Source of the DNA: CAVPCY01 sp963770765
GTDB taxonomy: Bacteria; Actinomycetota; Coriobacteriia; Anaerosomatales; PHET01
Assembly: GCA_963770765.1 (NCBI GenBank)
Contig: CAVYQS010000012.1
Span: 434,001-498,000 of the forward strand
Direction: 5' to 3'
Length of the DNA stretch: 64,000 bases
In this document: positions 28,504 to 37,160 of the stretch, piece after piece
How positions within the stretch are numbered: position 1 is the first letter of the stretch
Layout of the letters: each line of letters begins with the position of its first letter
The notes under the pieces: model-generated
Database searches by the model: none
The model's input: only the letters and a program-made list of their open reading frames with translations
What the model was told of the DNA's origin: nothing
Made by a program: the position numbers and the translations under genes

Positions 28504-29472
28504 CTATGCCGACGCGGCCCCGGTCTCACGCTCTTCTCGCTCGATGATGGGCTGCATGGCGGCGACGGCCACCTCGATCATCGACTCGTCGGGTTCGCGG
28601 GTGGTCATCCGCTGGAGCTGCAGGCCGGGCCACAGGATCGCTTTGACCACGGGGTTGCTCGAGTGGTTACCCGCCCACTTCACCGTGATCTCGTACGCGA
28701 GCCCGGCCACGAGGGGGATGAGCAGCAGACGCGACAGGATCAGAAGGCCGAGGATCGCGATGGGGTCCGTCCAGCCGAGCTGAGCCGCGATCGCCTTGAC
28801 CGGGAACAGCGAGAACACCAGTATCGCGATGACCATGACCATGAGCAGGAACGACGTTCCGCAACGCATGTGCTTGGTGCTGAAGCTCTGGATCACCGAG
28901 GGCTCGAGGGGCAAACCATGCTCGTAGGCATGGATCGTCTTGTGCTCCGCACCGTGGTAGGCGAAGACCCGCTGGATGTCCTGCATCCGACTGATCGCCC
29001 AGATGTAGATGAAGAACGCCGCGACCCGCAGGATGCCGTCCACGATGTTCCAGGTGAAGGGCTGCTCGGTGGCCGACACCATGAAGTTGGTGATCACGGC
29101 CGGCAACACGATGAACAGCAGGATCGCCAGGCCGGCACCGCCCACCAGGGCCATGCTGATCTCCTTGCCCGAGAGCTGCTCCTCCTCGGTCTCGCCGGCG
29201 AGCGACGCGGAGATCGTGAACGCCTTCATCGCGAGCGCGAGCGTCTCTACGAGAGCGACGACTCCGCGGATGATCGGCTTGCGCATCCAGCTTCGACTGG
29301 CCGCCGCGGAGTGGAGGTCGTGCTCCTCGGTGTGTATCGTGCCATCGGCGGCGCGCACCGCAACCGCCCAGTTGAACTTGCCGCGCATCATGATGCCCTC
29401 GAGGACCGCTTGGCCCCCGATGTGAGTATGCTTGAGCGGAGCTTCCACACGCTGAACTGCTATGTCGCTCAC
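28504..29472 (-). CDS. DUF1385 family membrane protein (YqhQ-like)
   Basis: A 322-residue protein of the DUF1385/YqhQ family, function unknown. The conserved N-terminal IGGQAVLEGIMMRG and the middle YHGAEHKTIHAYE with histidines suggest a metal or cofactor site. About five membrane segments lie between residues 110 and 270. The GTG start at 29472 overlaps the thyX stop (GTGA). Genes of this family often lie beside prfA or rpmE in Firmicutes and Actinobacteria, as here, but the reason is not known. Confidence 0.88.
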   Translation of the reverse strand: MSDIAVQRVEAPLKHTHIGGQAVLEGIMMRGKFNWAVAVRAADGTIHTEEHDLHSAAASRSWMRKPIIRGVVALVETLALAMKAFTISASLAGETEEEQLSGKEISMALVGGAGLAILLFIVLPAVITNFMVSATEQPFTWNIVDGILRVAAFFIYIWAISRMQDIQRVFAYHGAEHKTIHAYEHGLPLEPSVIQSFSTKHMRCGTSFLLMVMVIAILVFSLFPVKAIAAQLGWTDPIAILGLLILSRLLLIPLVAGLAYEITVKWAGNHSSNPVVKAILWPGLQLQRMTTREPDESMIEVAVAAMQPIIEREERETGAASA

Positions 29473-30158
29473 GAGTCCTCCCGCTTCGGCGCGCGAGGGT
29501 ATGGCTCGCCGCATGTCATCTTTCCTTCTTTGCACGGCCCACGCCGGCACGACGCGCCGGCATCCATGAAGATGTAGGGTGCCGTGGGTTCTGCCAGTTC
29601 AAGCATCCGGCACGCCACCTCTCGAATCTCCCACTGAGCGCGCTTGCAGCAACGCAGCTCGAAGAAGTGGAGCAGTTCGCGGATGTTCATCGTGACCGCG
29701 ATCTTGGTCTCGGTGGCGTTGGGTAGCACGTAGCGGGCGTCTTCGGCGGCGACGCCGGATTCGATCAGTCGCCGATACGCGGAGAAGGCGTCTCGGGTGG
29801 CCGCGTCGAACAGTGCAGCGGCGTCCGGGTCGGCCGCCACAGCAGGCGGAACGATGAACTCGGGCTCCTCGGCGAACGAGACGTAGCGTTGCGACTGCTG
29901 GTTGTAGCTGGCGAGGCGGTGTCGCACGAGCTGGTGGGTCATCGCGCGAGAGACGCCGTCGATGGCGAAGGTGTAGCTCGCGTGCTCGAGGGTCGAGGTA
30001 TGACCGCTCGTGACGATCGTCCGGAGCACGCGCCGCACGGCGGCGTCGTCCATCGTCTCCAGCAACTCGGCAGCGCCGACCGGTGCGTAGCACAGCCGCG
30101 CGGCAGCCGCGACGGCTCGCTCGGGGTCGGGGGTGTGATAGAGCAGGCGCACGTCCAT
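29469..30158 (-). CDS. thyX: Flavin-dependent thymidylate synthase ThyX
   Basis: Makes dTMP from dUMP with methylene-THF and FAD, so no thyA-dihydrofolate reductase pair is required; 229 residues. The ThyX signature RHRxxSxxxxSxR is present as RHRLASYNQQSQR around 79-91, and the EHASYTFAIDGVSRAMTHQ segment is typical. The C-terminus (about 200-229) carries three Cys in CRRGPCKEGKMTCG, an extension not needed for catalysis. Its substrate supply may come from the dCMP deaminase and GlyA in the same block. Confidence 0.95.
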   Translation of the reverse strand: MDVRLLYHTPDPERAVAAAARLCYAPVGAAELLETMDDAAVRRVLRTIVTSGHTSTLEHASYTFAIDGVSRAMTHQLVRHRLASYNQQSQRYVSFAEEPEFIVPPAVAADPDAAALFDAATRDAFSAYRRLIESGVAAEDARYVLPNATETKIAVTMNIRELLHFFELRCCKRAQWEIREVACRMLELAEPTAPYIFMDAGASCRRGPCKEGKMTCGEPYPRAPKREDS

Positions 30159-30280
30159 GCGGAAGTCCTCGCAGACTGGTTCACTTCGAGCCGTGCCGCG
30201 CCGAGCGCAGCGGCGTTCATTCTAGCATTCAGCCACCGGCCACCCCGGGCCACCGGGAGGGCGACCCGGCTCAACAAGAA

Positions 30281-30309
30281 GGGCGGCCCGCACCCGCGCG
30301 AGCCGCCCC
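30281..30309 (-). terminator. Rho-independent terminator after rpmE
   Basis: On the minus strand a GC-rich hairpin (arms GGGGCGGC and GCCGCCC) is followed by TTCTTGTT, 22 bases past the rpmE stop. It would separate rpmE from thyX transcription. Confidence 0.75.
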
Positions 30310-30330
30310 GTTCATGCGCGTGCGTGCGAG

Positions 30331-30777
30331 CTACTCGGCGGTCTCCTCGGCGGGAGCGTCGGCAGGAGCCTCAGCGGTCTCCTCAGCTGCGGGAGCCTCT
30401 TCGACGACCTCGGCCTTGGCCTGTTCGCGAGCGGCTTTGACCTCGAACTTCGCTGCCTTGGCGGCCTTCTCGGCAGCCTTGGCCTCGCGCTCCTGCTTCG
30501 CAGCCAGAGCAGCCTCTTCGCCTGCCTTGCGGCGGGCGTCCTTCTCGGCGGCTTCCTTCTCGAGCACGGCGTTCGCGGCAGAGCCGAACTTGTCTGAGAA
30601 GCGCTGGACACGTCCACCGGTGTCGACGAACTTCTGCTGACCGGTGAAGAAGGGGTGACACTGGTTGCACAGCTCGAGGTGCAGCTCGCCGCCAGCGGTC
30701 GAATTGGTCTGGAAACGGTTCCCGCACGAGCAGACGACCGTCGTCTCAACGTAGTCGGGATGGATGTCTTGCTTCAC
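30331..30777 (-). CDS. rpmE: 50S ribosomal protein L31 with long Ala/Glu/Lys tail
   Basis: The first 70 residues are a standard zinc-type L31: MKQDIHPDYVETTVVCSCGN, then CNQCHPFFTGQQKFVDTGGRVQRF, with the CxC and CxxC zinc ligands. After about residue 72 a 76-residue tail of Ala, Glu, Lys and Pro follows (helical, highly charged, ending in repeated PAEET-like units). L31 is usually 66-90 residues, so this tail is unusual. It has no similarity I recognise to another domain. It follows rho across 94 bases. Confidence 0.92.
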   Translation of the reverse strand: MKQDIHPDYVETTVVCSCGNRFQTNSTAGGELHLELCNQCHPFFTGQQKFVDTGGRVQRFSDKFGSAANAVLEKEAAEKDARRKAGEEAALAAKQEREAKAAEKAAKAAKFEVKAAREQAKAEVVEEAPAAEETAEAPADAPAEETAE

Positions 30778-30871
30778 GTACGTACACCTCCGAATGGCGG
30801 CCTGGTTTCCGACCAGACCTCAGGACAGCCCGCGTAGTGTAGCACCGTGCGGGTCACGCGGCAACGAACCA

Positions 30872-32215
30872 TCAGAACTCGACGCCATTGCTCTTCTCGG
30901 ACGCTTTGCGCGCCATCTTGCCGAGGAACTCCATGTTGCTCTGGGTCTGCTTGAGGCCCTTGAGCAGCATGTCCATCGCACGCTCCGGGCTGTTGACGCC
31001 GTGCAGGATGCGTCGCACACCCCAGACGAACGGCGCCTCTTGCGGATCGAGCAGCAGCTCTTCTTTGCGCGTGCCCGAGGTGATGACATCGATCGCCGGG
31101 AAGATGCGCCGGTCGGCCAGGCCGCGGTCGAGGCGGAGCTCCATGTTGCCGGTGCCTTTGAACTCCTCGAAGATCACCTCGTCCATCTTGGATCCGGTGT
31201 CCACGAGCGCGGTGGCGAGGATCGTCATCGAACCGCCGAACTCGATGTTGCGCGCCGCGCCGAAGAACTTCTTGGGCGGGTAGAGCGCGGTCGAATCGAC
31301 GCCACCCGACAGGATGCGACCCGATGCCGGCTGCGCGAGGTTGTAAGCACGAGCGAGTCGGGTGATCGAGTCGAGAAGGATGACGACGTCGCGCCCGCTC
31401 TCGACCAGACGCTTGGCTCGCTCCATCACAAGCTCGGCGACGGCGATATGCTGATCTGACGGCATGTCGAACGTCGAGGACACGACCTCGCCGTGGATCG
31501 AGCGTTCCATGTCGGTGACCTCTTCGGGGCGCTCGTCGACGAGGAGGCACATGAGGTAGACCTCAGGGTTGTTGTCGCTGATCGCCGCTGCGATGTCCTT
31601 GAGCACCGTGGTCTTGCCGGCCTTGGGGGGCGAGACGATGAGCCCACGCTGGCCCTTGCCGATCGGCGCCACCATGTCGATGGTGCGCGCGGTCATGAAC
31701 TGCGGGCCGTGCTCCATGCGGAGTCGCTCATCGGGATAGACCGGCGTGAGGTCTGCGAAGCGCGGACGCCCCTTTGCGGCCTGCGGGTCGAGCCCGTTGA
31801 TCAGGTCGAGGCGGTGAAGCGCCGGGTACTTCTCGCTCTCGCGCGCCGGGCGCACCTGGCCGACGACCATGTCGCCGCGGCGAAGCTCGTTGCGGCGCAC
31901 TGCTGACATCGAGACGTAGACGTCGCTGTCGCCGGGCAGGTATCCGCTCGTGCGGATGAAGCCGTAGCCCTCGGGAAGCACGTCGATGATCCCTGAGACC
32001 TCGACGAAGCCCTCGGCCTTCGCTCTGGCTTCGAGAACGGCGTCGATCAGGGCGTCTTTCTTCTTGAGGGCCTTGGAGTCGAGCCCCAGCTCGGTCGCCA
32101 TCGCCTTGAGTTCGGTGACGGTCTTGGCTTCAAGGTCTGCGCGGGTGATGGAGGGGACGACTTCCTGTGGAGCTCCGCCGCCCCGGCGGCCCCGCTTGCG
32201 AGGACGAGCACTCAC
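30872..32215 (-). CDS. rho: Transcription termination factor Rho
   Basis: Hexameric RNA helicase that ends transcription; 447 residues. Order: a basic N-terminus (RKRGRRGGG), a Rho N-terminal SAP-like helical domain (LKAMATELGLDSKALKKKDALIDAVL), the RNA-binding cold-shock domain with EGYGFIRTSGYLPGDSDVYVS, then the RecA fold with P-loop SPPKAGKTTVL, the DERPEEVTDM Walker B region and the Q/R loops (NIEFGGSMTI). The start is GTG at 32215 and overlaps the transaldolase stop, so the two are coupled. Confidence 0.96.
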   Translation of the reverse strand: MSARPRKRGRRGGGAPQEVVPSITRADLEAKTVTELKAMATELGLDSKALKKKDALIDAVLEARAKAEGFVEVSGIIDVLPEGYGFIRTSGYLPGDSDVYVSMSAVRRNELRRGDMVVGQVRPARESEKYPALHRLDLINGLDPQAAKGRPRFADLTPVYPDERLRMEHGPQFMTARTIDMVAPIGKGQRGLIVSPPKAGKTTVLKDIAAAISDNNPEVYLMCLLVDERPEEVTDMERSIHGEVVSSTFDMPSDQHIAVAELVMERAKRLVESGRDVVILLDSITRLARAYNLAQPASGRILSGGVDSTALYPPKKFFGAARNIEFGGSMTILATALVDTGSKMDEVIFEEFKGTGNMELRLDRGLADRRIFPAIDVITSGTRKEELLLDPQEAPFVWGVRRILHGVNSPERAMDMLLKGLKQTQSNMEFLGKMARKASEKSNGVEF

Positions 32216-32874
32216 GCGTTCTTCACCTTCTCCCAGTCGGCCAAGAACGACTCGAGGCCACGATCGGTCAGAGGGTGCTTGACGAGGTTCTTGAGTACCG
32301 CGAACGGAACCGTCGCGATGTCCGCACCCATGAGCGCGGACTGCGTCACGTGGTTCGCCGAGCGGATCGACGCTGCGATGACCTCGACCTCGTGGCCGAA
32401 GTCGTAGTTGCTCAGCGCGACCACGACGTCGGCGAGCTGGGCGATGCCGTCCTCGCTGATGTCGTCGAAGCGGCCCACGAACGGCGACACGTACGCAGCG
32501 CCTGAGCGCGCGGCAAGCATCGCCTGCGGAACGGTGAAGCACAGGGTCATGTTGACCTTGATGCCCCGCTCGTAGAGCGTCTTCGTCGCGGCGAGGCCTT
32601 CCGGCATCGTCGGGACCTTGACGACCAGGTTCGGCGCGATCTCCGCGAGTTCCAGACCCTCGCGAACGATCTCGTCGCGCTGAAGGCCGACCGTCTCTCC
32701 GCTGACGGGGCCGTCGACGATCTCGCAGATGCGCTTGAGATGCGAGTGGAAGTCGGCGAGCTTTCCACCGACGCGGGCGTAGAGTGTGGGGTTGGTGGTC
32801 ACGCCAGCCAGTACCCCCCAGCTCGCGGCCTCCTCGATCTCGGCGATGTCCGCCGTGTCCAGGAAGAACTTCAC
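32212..32874 (-). CDS. Small transaldolase / fructose-6-phosphate aldolase family (TalC/FSA)
   Basis: A 220-residue class I aldolase. Motifs are MKFFLDTADIAEIEE at the start, GVTTNPTL, the Schiff-base Lys in LVVKVPTMPEGL, and MTLCFTVPQAMLAARSGAAYVSPFVGR. The family is split between true transaldolases and FSA, which cannot be told apart safely here. It supplies sugar phosphates in the non-oxidative pentose pathway. Rho follows with a four-base overlap, and the 2-phosphoglycerate kinase gene lies 54 bases upstream in the same direction. Confidence 0.92.
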   Translation of the reverse strand: MKFFLDTADIAEIEEAASWGVLAGVTTNPTLYARVGGKLADFHSHLKRICEIVDGPVSGETVGLQRDEIVREGLELAEIAPNLVVKVPTMPEGLAATKTLYERGIKVNMTLCFTVPQAMLAARSGAAYVSPFVGRFDDISEDGIAQLADVVVALSNYDFGHEVEVIAASIRSANHVTQSALMGADIATVPFAVLKNLVKHPLTDRGLESFLADWEKVKNA

Positions 32875-32928
32875 GTATCCGTTCCTTTCGATCGTCCTCT
32901 CGCACGGCGTCGTTGCCGGCGAGCTTGT

Positions 32929-33831
32929 CTATTCCTCTATCGCCGCTGCCACGACGTGTTCGAGTACATCTGCGACGGTCTGGTCCAGCTGGTGGCTGTA
33001 GATGACCGGGATCCCGTGCTCCCGAGCAAGCTCTTCGATGTACGTCCCCAGCTCCCGAATGCTCTCGAATCCCGCCCGGTAGCGCTCGAGAGGTCGGCTT
33101 CCCTCGGTCTGGATCTCTCGGATGTAGAAATGGCTGAGGTGCGACTGCTCGTCATCGACGCCGATAACGAGCTGGACCACCCGCGCGTTCTCGAACCTTC
33201 GGGGGTCAAGGTATCCCGGTACGAGGTGGATCCCCTCGATCACCATCGACGTGCCCTCGAGCACCGCGCGGTCTATCAGGGACTGTACGCCTGACGTCAC
33301 GACCGCAGTCTGCTCGCGGAAGCCTACGATGACGGGATTGGCGCCATGCGGCACCGGGACTCTCAGACCCTTCCATGCATTGAATGCACTCCGGTAGACA
33401 GCCGGCATCAGGTCTTCGCTGAATATACCACGCATGACCTCTCGGATGGAATCGGTCGAAGAGATACGGGTGATGCCCAGCCGGTGGGCGACCTCGGTGG
33501 CGATCGTCGACTTGCCCACGCCGGTCGTACCGCCGATGAGGACGACGAGCGGCCGGTCGAGACGGCTCACGTCACGCAGCCGGTCGTAGCGGGAGGCGAA
33601 CTGGCTGCTGACCATCGTCTCCAGGCTCTCCGAGACGATCTCGCGCAGCCGATCGCTCGAGACGGCGAGTTCGTGCCTGTCTCGGAGGTCGTCTTGGATG
33701 GCCTGCGCTATCTCGTAGGCCTTGCTGGGGGGCAGTCCGGTCGCCGTGAGCGACTGGGCGAGCAATCCCTTGCTGAACGGCAGACCGTGGGCCTTGTCGG
33801 TGATCGTGATGGCTGGCTGGCGATCGGGCAT
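32929..33831 (-). CDS. 2-phosphoglycerate kinase (cyclic 2,3-diphosphoglycerate pathway)
   Basis: Predicted to phosphorylate 2-phosphoglycerate to 2,3-diphosphoglycerate, the first step to cyclic 2,3-diphosphoglycerate. The 300-residue protein has an N-terminal ATP-cone-like helical domain (about 1-90, FSKGLLAQSLTATGLPPSKAYEIA) and a kinase domain with the P-loop GGTTGVGKST at 100-109, then STDSIREVMR and EGIHLVPGY. This layout and length match the archaeal enzyme. The ATG shares one base with the stop of the cyclic-2,3-DPG synthetase gene (TGATG). In bacteria such genes are known but their physiology is little studied. Confidence 0.88.
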   Translation of the reverse strand: MPDRQPAITITDKAHGLPFSKGLLAQSLTATGLPPSKAYEIAQAIQDDLRDRHELAVSSDRLREIVSESLETMVSSQFASRYDRLRDVSRLDRPLVVLIGGTTGVGKSTIATEVAHRLGITRISSTDSIREVMRGIFSEDLMPAVYRSAFNAWKGLRVPVPHGANPVIVGFREQTAVVTSGVQSLIDRAVLEGTSMVIEGIHLVPGYLDPRRFENARVVQLVIGVDDEQSHLSHFYIREIQTEGSRPLERYRAGFESIRELGTYIEELAREHGIPVIYSHQLDQTVADVLEHVVAAAIEE

Positions 33832-35180
33832 CAGCGTGGCCCCTCTCTCCGGTCGAGTCCGCGCGAGACCGCCAGGGCCGCGACCTGCGCCACCAGCGCG
33901 TCAAGGTCCTGCCCGTCGAGTGCCATCGGGACGTTGTCGCACAGCACCGTGGGCACGTCCGACTCCTCCCCCGCCGCAGCGACGACGTCGATCGCAGCCG
34001 CCTTGAGCTCGGTCACCAGCGTGTCGTACCTGCCGCGGTATCGGGCCAGGTCGGCTCGCAACCGAGCGCGGTCGCTCAGGTGAGTGCTGACCGCCACGAC
34101 CTCGGCGCCGTGGTGCTCGCTCAGATGCGCCACAAGCTGGGGCACCACGCCCTCGGGGGCGGTCGTCGCGAAGAGGATCCTGCGTCCGACGATCGGCTCG
34201 AGCGGCTCCGGTCGAAAGGACGTGGCGACGACGGGCAGCCCGGGCGAGAGCCGTTCGATCTCCGCCCGCAACGCGAGCACGTCGTCGTGAGTCGCGAGCG
34301 GCTCCTCGGCAGAAGCGATGATCGCGAGATCGGCGCGGGAGACACGATAGGGACCGAAGTAGTCGCGAACGTACCCGACGCCGCGACCCGCTCCGATCAC
34401 CAGCACCGAGGCGTCCGCATGGACCGGCGGGATCGCCGATCCCGAGCCCTCGAGGATCAGGAGCTCCTTCTCCAGCGAGTCCGCGAGCCGCGCCCCCTCG
34501 GGGACGTTGCTGAAGAACGTCTCGCCCGCCATACCGCCACCGCACCGCCGACATCCCACCGTGGTGACCCTGCTCATCACCGCGTCTTCGTAGTTGTCGC
34601 TCGAGGCATGAACGCCCCGCCGTGCGAGCGCGAGCAGGTCGGGAGTCGTCAGCCGGACGGTGTCGCCCTCGATCAGCTCGGGTTCAGCAGGGCCTCCTCG
34701 GCCCATCGCGAGGACCACGATGTCGCGACCGGCGCACTTGAGCGCTCGAGCGATGTAGGCCGACAGCGCGGTCTTGCCCACGCGCTTGCCGGTGCCGATG
34801 ATGCCGAGCGTCGGGGTCGTGGTCATCAGCGCGCTGCCGGGCGGGGTGAAGCTGAAATCGGCACCCCGATAGGCGACCCCACGAGCCAGAGCCACCGATG
34901 CGAGCTCGAACCTGCCCGCTGCGCTCAGGACCGGTTCGTCTGAGAGGTCGACCGCCACGTCGGGCCTATGCCGCTCGATCGCGGCGACCAGCGACTCCAC
35001 CGGCGAGCCGGCGGCTACGACGTCGACTCCGTAGGTCGCCGGTCCGCGATCGAGGTCCACCTTCTCGGTTCCGCCGATGAACGCCGCGCCCACGACCTCG
35101 TACTCGGCGCGCAGGCCGTCGAGGGCGAACCGCACCACCGGTGGGTAGTGCTCGCCGTCGATCAGGGCGATCGCGCGCAT
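33831..35180 (-). CDS. Cyclic 2,3-diphosphoglycerate synthetase
   Basis: Predicted to close 2,3-diphosphoglycerate to its cyclic anhydride using ATP, making a solute best known as a thermoprotectant and phosphate store in methanogenic archaea. The 449-residue length is close to the archaeal enzyme. It opens with RAIALIDGEHYPPVVR, has an ATP loop GIIGTGKRVGKTALSAYIARAL (about 126-147), AMGRGGPAEPELIEGD, and a Cys pair in VGCRRCGGG (210, 213). The start ATG at 35180 overlaps the metallophosphoesterase stop by one base, and its stop overlaps the kinase start. The family call comes from domain order and partnership with the kinase. Confidence 0.85.
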   Translation of the reverse strand: MRAIALIDGEHYPPVVRFALDGLRAEYEVVGAAFIGGTEKVDLDRGPATYGVDVVAAGSPVESLVAAIERHRPDVAVDLSDEPVLSAAGRFELASVALARGVAYRGADFSFTPPGSALMTTTPTLGIIGTGKRVGKTALSAYIARALKCAGRDIVVLAMGRGGPAEPELIEGDTVRLTTPDLLALARRGVHASSDNYEDAVMSRVTTVGCRRCGGGMAGETFFSNVPEGARLADSLEKELLILEGSGSAIPPVHADASVLVIGAGRGVGYVRDYFGPYRVSRADLAIIASAEEPLATHDDVLALRAEIERLSPGLPVVATSFRPEPLEPIVGRRILFATTAPEGVVPQLVAHLSEHHGAEVVAVSTHLSDRARLRADLARYRGRYDTLVTELKAAAIDVVAAAGEESDVPTVLCDNVPMALDGQDLDALVAQVAALAVSRGLDRREGPR

Positions 35181-35999
35181 CACAGGGGATCCTCGACGTA
35201 CTCGAAGCCGGCCGACGGGGGGCCTTCGTGTGGGCGCCATCGGCAGTAACGCTTGTTGACGTCGCGGAAGTCGGCGACGACCTCAGCGTCGACGTAGGGC
35301 TCCTTGAGCAAGACGCGCACATGGGTGCGCTCGTGTATCTCGATGACGTTGTAGCAGGGACGCACCTTGCCGCGCAGGCGATGCGTGCAGCAGGTCCCGG
35401 CGTTGACGATGAGCATGTCTTCGAGCCGCCAGACGTTGGGGACGTGCTTGTGACCGCACAGCACGAGGTCGACTCCGCAGTTCGCGAGGACGCGCAGCAG
35501 GTCGCCCGCGTCGTGGACGATGTTGCGTTCGCGGCCGGTGCCGGGAACCGGGACCAAGTGGTGGTGCATCGCGACGACCTTGAACTCGTCGGGGTCGTCT
35601 GCGAACCGGTCCTCGATCCAGACGATGGCGCTCGCGTCCCACTCGGCCGGTGTCGAGATCGGGCTCCGACGAGTCGATGCCGACGACCCTCGTACCGCGG
35701 TGGGCGAGCTCCACGCTGCGCGCGCCGAAGAGCTCGGCATAGTGCTCGTCGCCCACATTGCGGGCATCGTGGTTACCCAGCAACACGACACGCCTGTCGC
35801 AGGCTATCCGGTCGAGGAGGTGGCGCGCCTGCTCGAACTCGTGGCGGAACCCCATGTCGGTCAGATCGCCGGTCACGACGACGATGTCGGGGCACAGCAG
35901 GTTCAGCTCATCGATGACACGCTTGGCGAGCGACGGGATGTGGTAGCGCGATCCGCAGTGCAGATCGGAGATGTGAGCGATGACCGTCGGCTGACCCAT
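35180..35999 (-). CDS. Metallophosphoesterase, class III phosphodiesterase-like (one extra base)
   Basis: A calcineurin-like two-metal phosphoesterase of about 272 residues if repaired. Metal-ligand motifs are in order: HISDLHCG near the start, VTGDLTD, LLGNHDARN, AMHHHLVPVPG and CGHKHVPNVW, the pattern of CpdA-type cyclic-nucleotide phosphodiesterases. One extra base near 35645, after DLDTG, breaks the frame; removal restores EWDASAIVWIEDRF. The gene is translationally coupled to the cyclic 2,3-DPG synthetase (TGATG), so a cyclic-2,3-DPG or 2,3-DPG hydrolase role is an attractive but untested inference. Confidence 0.8.
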
Positions 36000-36029
36000 G
36001 GGCCCCCCTCTTCGAGCGGCTGCCGTGCC

Positions 36030-37049
36030 CTATCGCGGAAGCGTCCTGCGCATCGTGGCCTCGCGCGACTCGACGAGCGCGCCCAGACGGTCGAGACCTC
36101 GCATGACGCCCAGCAGAGACCCGAAGAGCTGGTCGAACTGGTCATCCTCGATCTCGATGACGTCGTAGTCGCCGTCGATCCCGCCGCGCTTGGCCGCTGA
36201 ATCGAGCGCCTGATCGAACGTGCCGATCTCATCGATGAGTCCGAGTTCCTTGGCCCGTTCGCCGTTCCATGCCCAGCCGGTGGCGAGACTCGCGACCTCG
36301 GACTCGGGCATGCCGCGTCCTTCCGCAACGATACCCACGAACTGGTCGTACGCGTCGTCGACTTCGCCCTGGATGAGCGCGCGCTCCTCGGGGGTCATCT
36401 CGCGGTACGGGCTACCGGCGTCCTTGTACTCTCCGGCCGTGACCACTTGAAACTCGACGCCCACCTTGTCGAGCAGGCCCGCGACGTTGGGTATCTCGGC
36501 GATGACTCCGATGCTGCCGACCGCCGAGCCGGGCATCGCCCAGATCTCATCGGCCTGCGACGCCAGCATGTAGGCGCCCGATGCACCGACGTCACCGATG
36601 GACACGACGATCGGCTTGTCGAACTCCTTCGCGTAGGCGGCTATCTCCTCGCTCGCGGCGACGGTGCCGCCCGGCGAGTCGACACGCAGCACCACTGCCT
36701 TGACCGAACCGTTCTCCTCCGCCTGGTTGAGCAGGGCGCGGAAGGCCTCGGGCGTGACGTAGCCGTCGAAACCCGATCCCGTTCCGGCGATGATGCCGTC
36801 GACGCGGATGACGCCGACCGCTGAGCCGAAACTCGCGGCGCGAGGCGTGCCGGAGCGCATGAACAGAACGGGGACGATGCAGCTCGTCATCAGCGCGCCG
36901 GTGACCACCACGATCGCGAGCGTCCACCAGATCCACGCGCGACTGCGTGGCGGGCGTTGGTCGACGGAGACGGGCGCTGCCGGCGGGACTGCCGAAGGAG
37001 GCGCTACCGGCGGCTGGGGCGAAGCTGGACCGGGGACCTGATCAGACAT
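36030..37049 (-). CDS. sppA: Signal peptide peptidase SppA (S49 family)
   Basis: Membrane-bound serine protease that degrades cleaved signal peptides; 339 residues, the short Bacillus/archaeal type with one domain. A Pro/Ala-rich cytoplasmic N-terminus is followed by a membrane helix at about 38-64. The catalytic domain has RVDSPGGTVAASEEI, the nucleophile Ser in GDVGASGAYMLAS and the general-base Lys region downstream (YKDAGSP). The ATG at 37049 is preferred, since an upstream reading would add an unsupported segment. It lies 30 bases before the phosphoesterase start. Confidence 0.9.
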   Translation of the reverse strand: MSDQVPGPASPQPPVAPPSAVPPAAPVSVDQRPPRSRAWIWWTLAIVVVTGALMTSCIVPVLFMRSGTPRAASFGSAVGVIRVDGIIAGTGSGFDGYVTPEAFRALLNQAEENGSVKAVVLRVDSPGGTVAASEEIAAYAKEFDKPIVVSIGDVGASGAYMLASQADEIWAMPGSAVGSIGVIAEIPNVAGLLDKVGVEFQVVTAGEYKDAGSPYREMTPEERALIQGEVDDAYDQFVGIVAEGRGMPESEVASLATGWAWNGERAKELGLIDEIGTFDQALDSAAKRGGIDGDYDVIEIEDDQFDQLFGSLLGVMRGLDRLGALVESREATMRRTLPR

Positions 37050-37160
37050 GGGTGCCTCTCCATGGAGACTGGATGCCGCGCACGACGTGCGCGCAGGGGG
37101 ATACTCAAGGATTCTTCCCCAGCGGACTCTCAGGGTCAACACCGAACATGCGCGGTCGCC

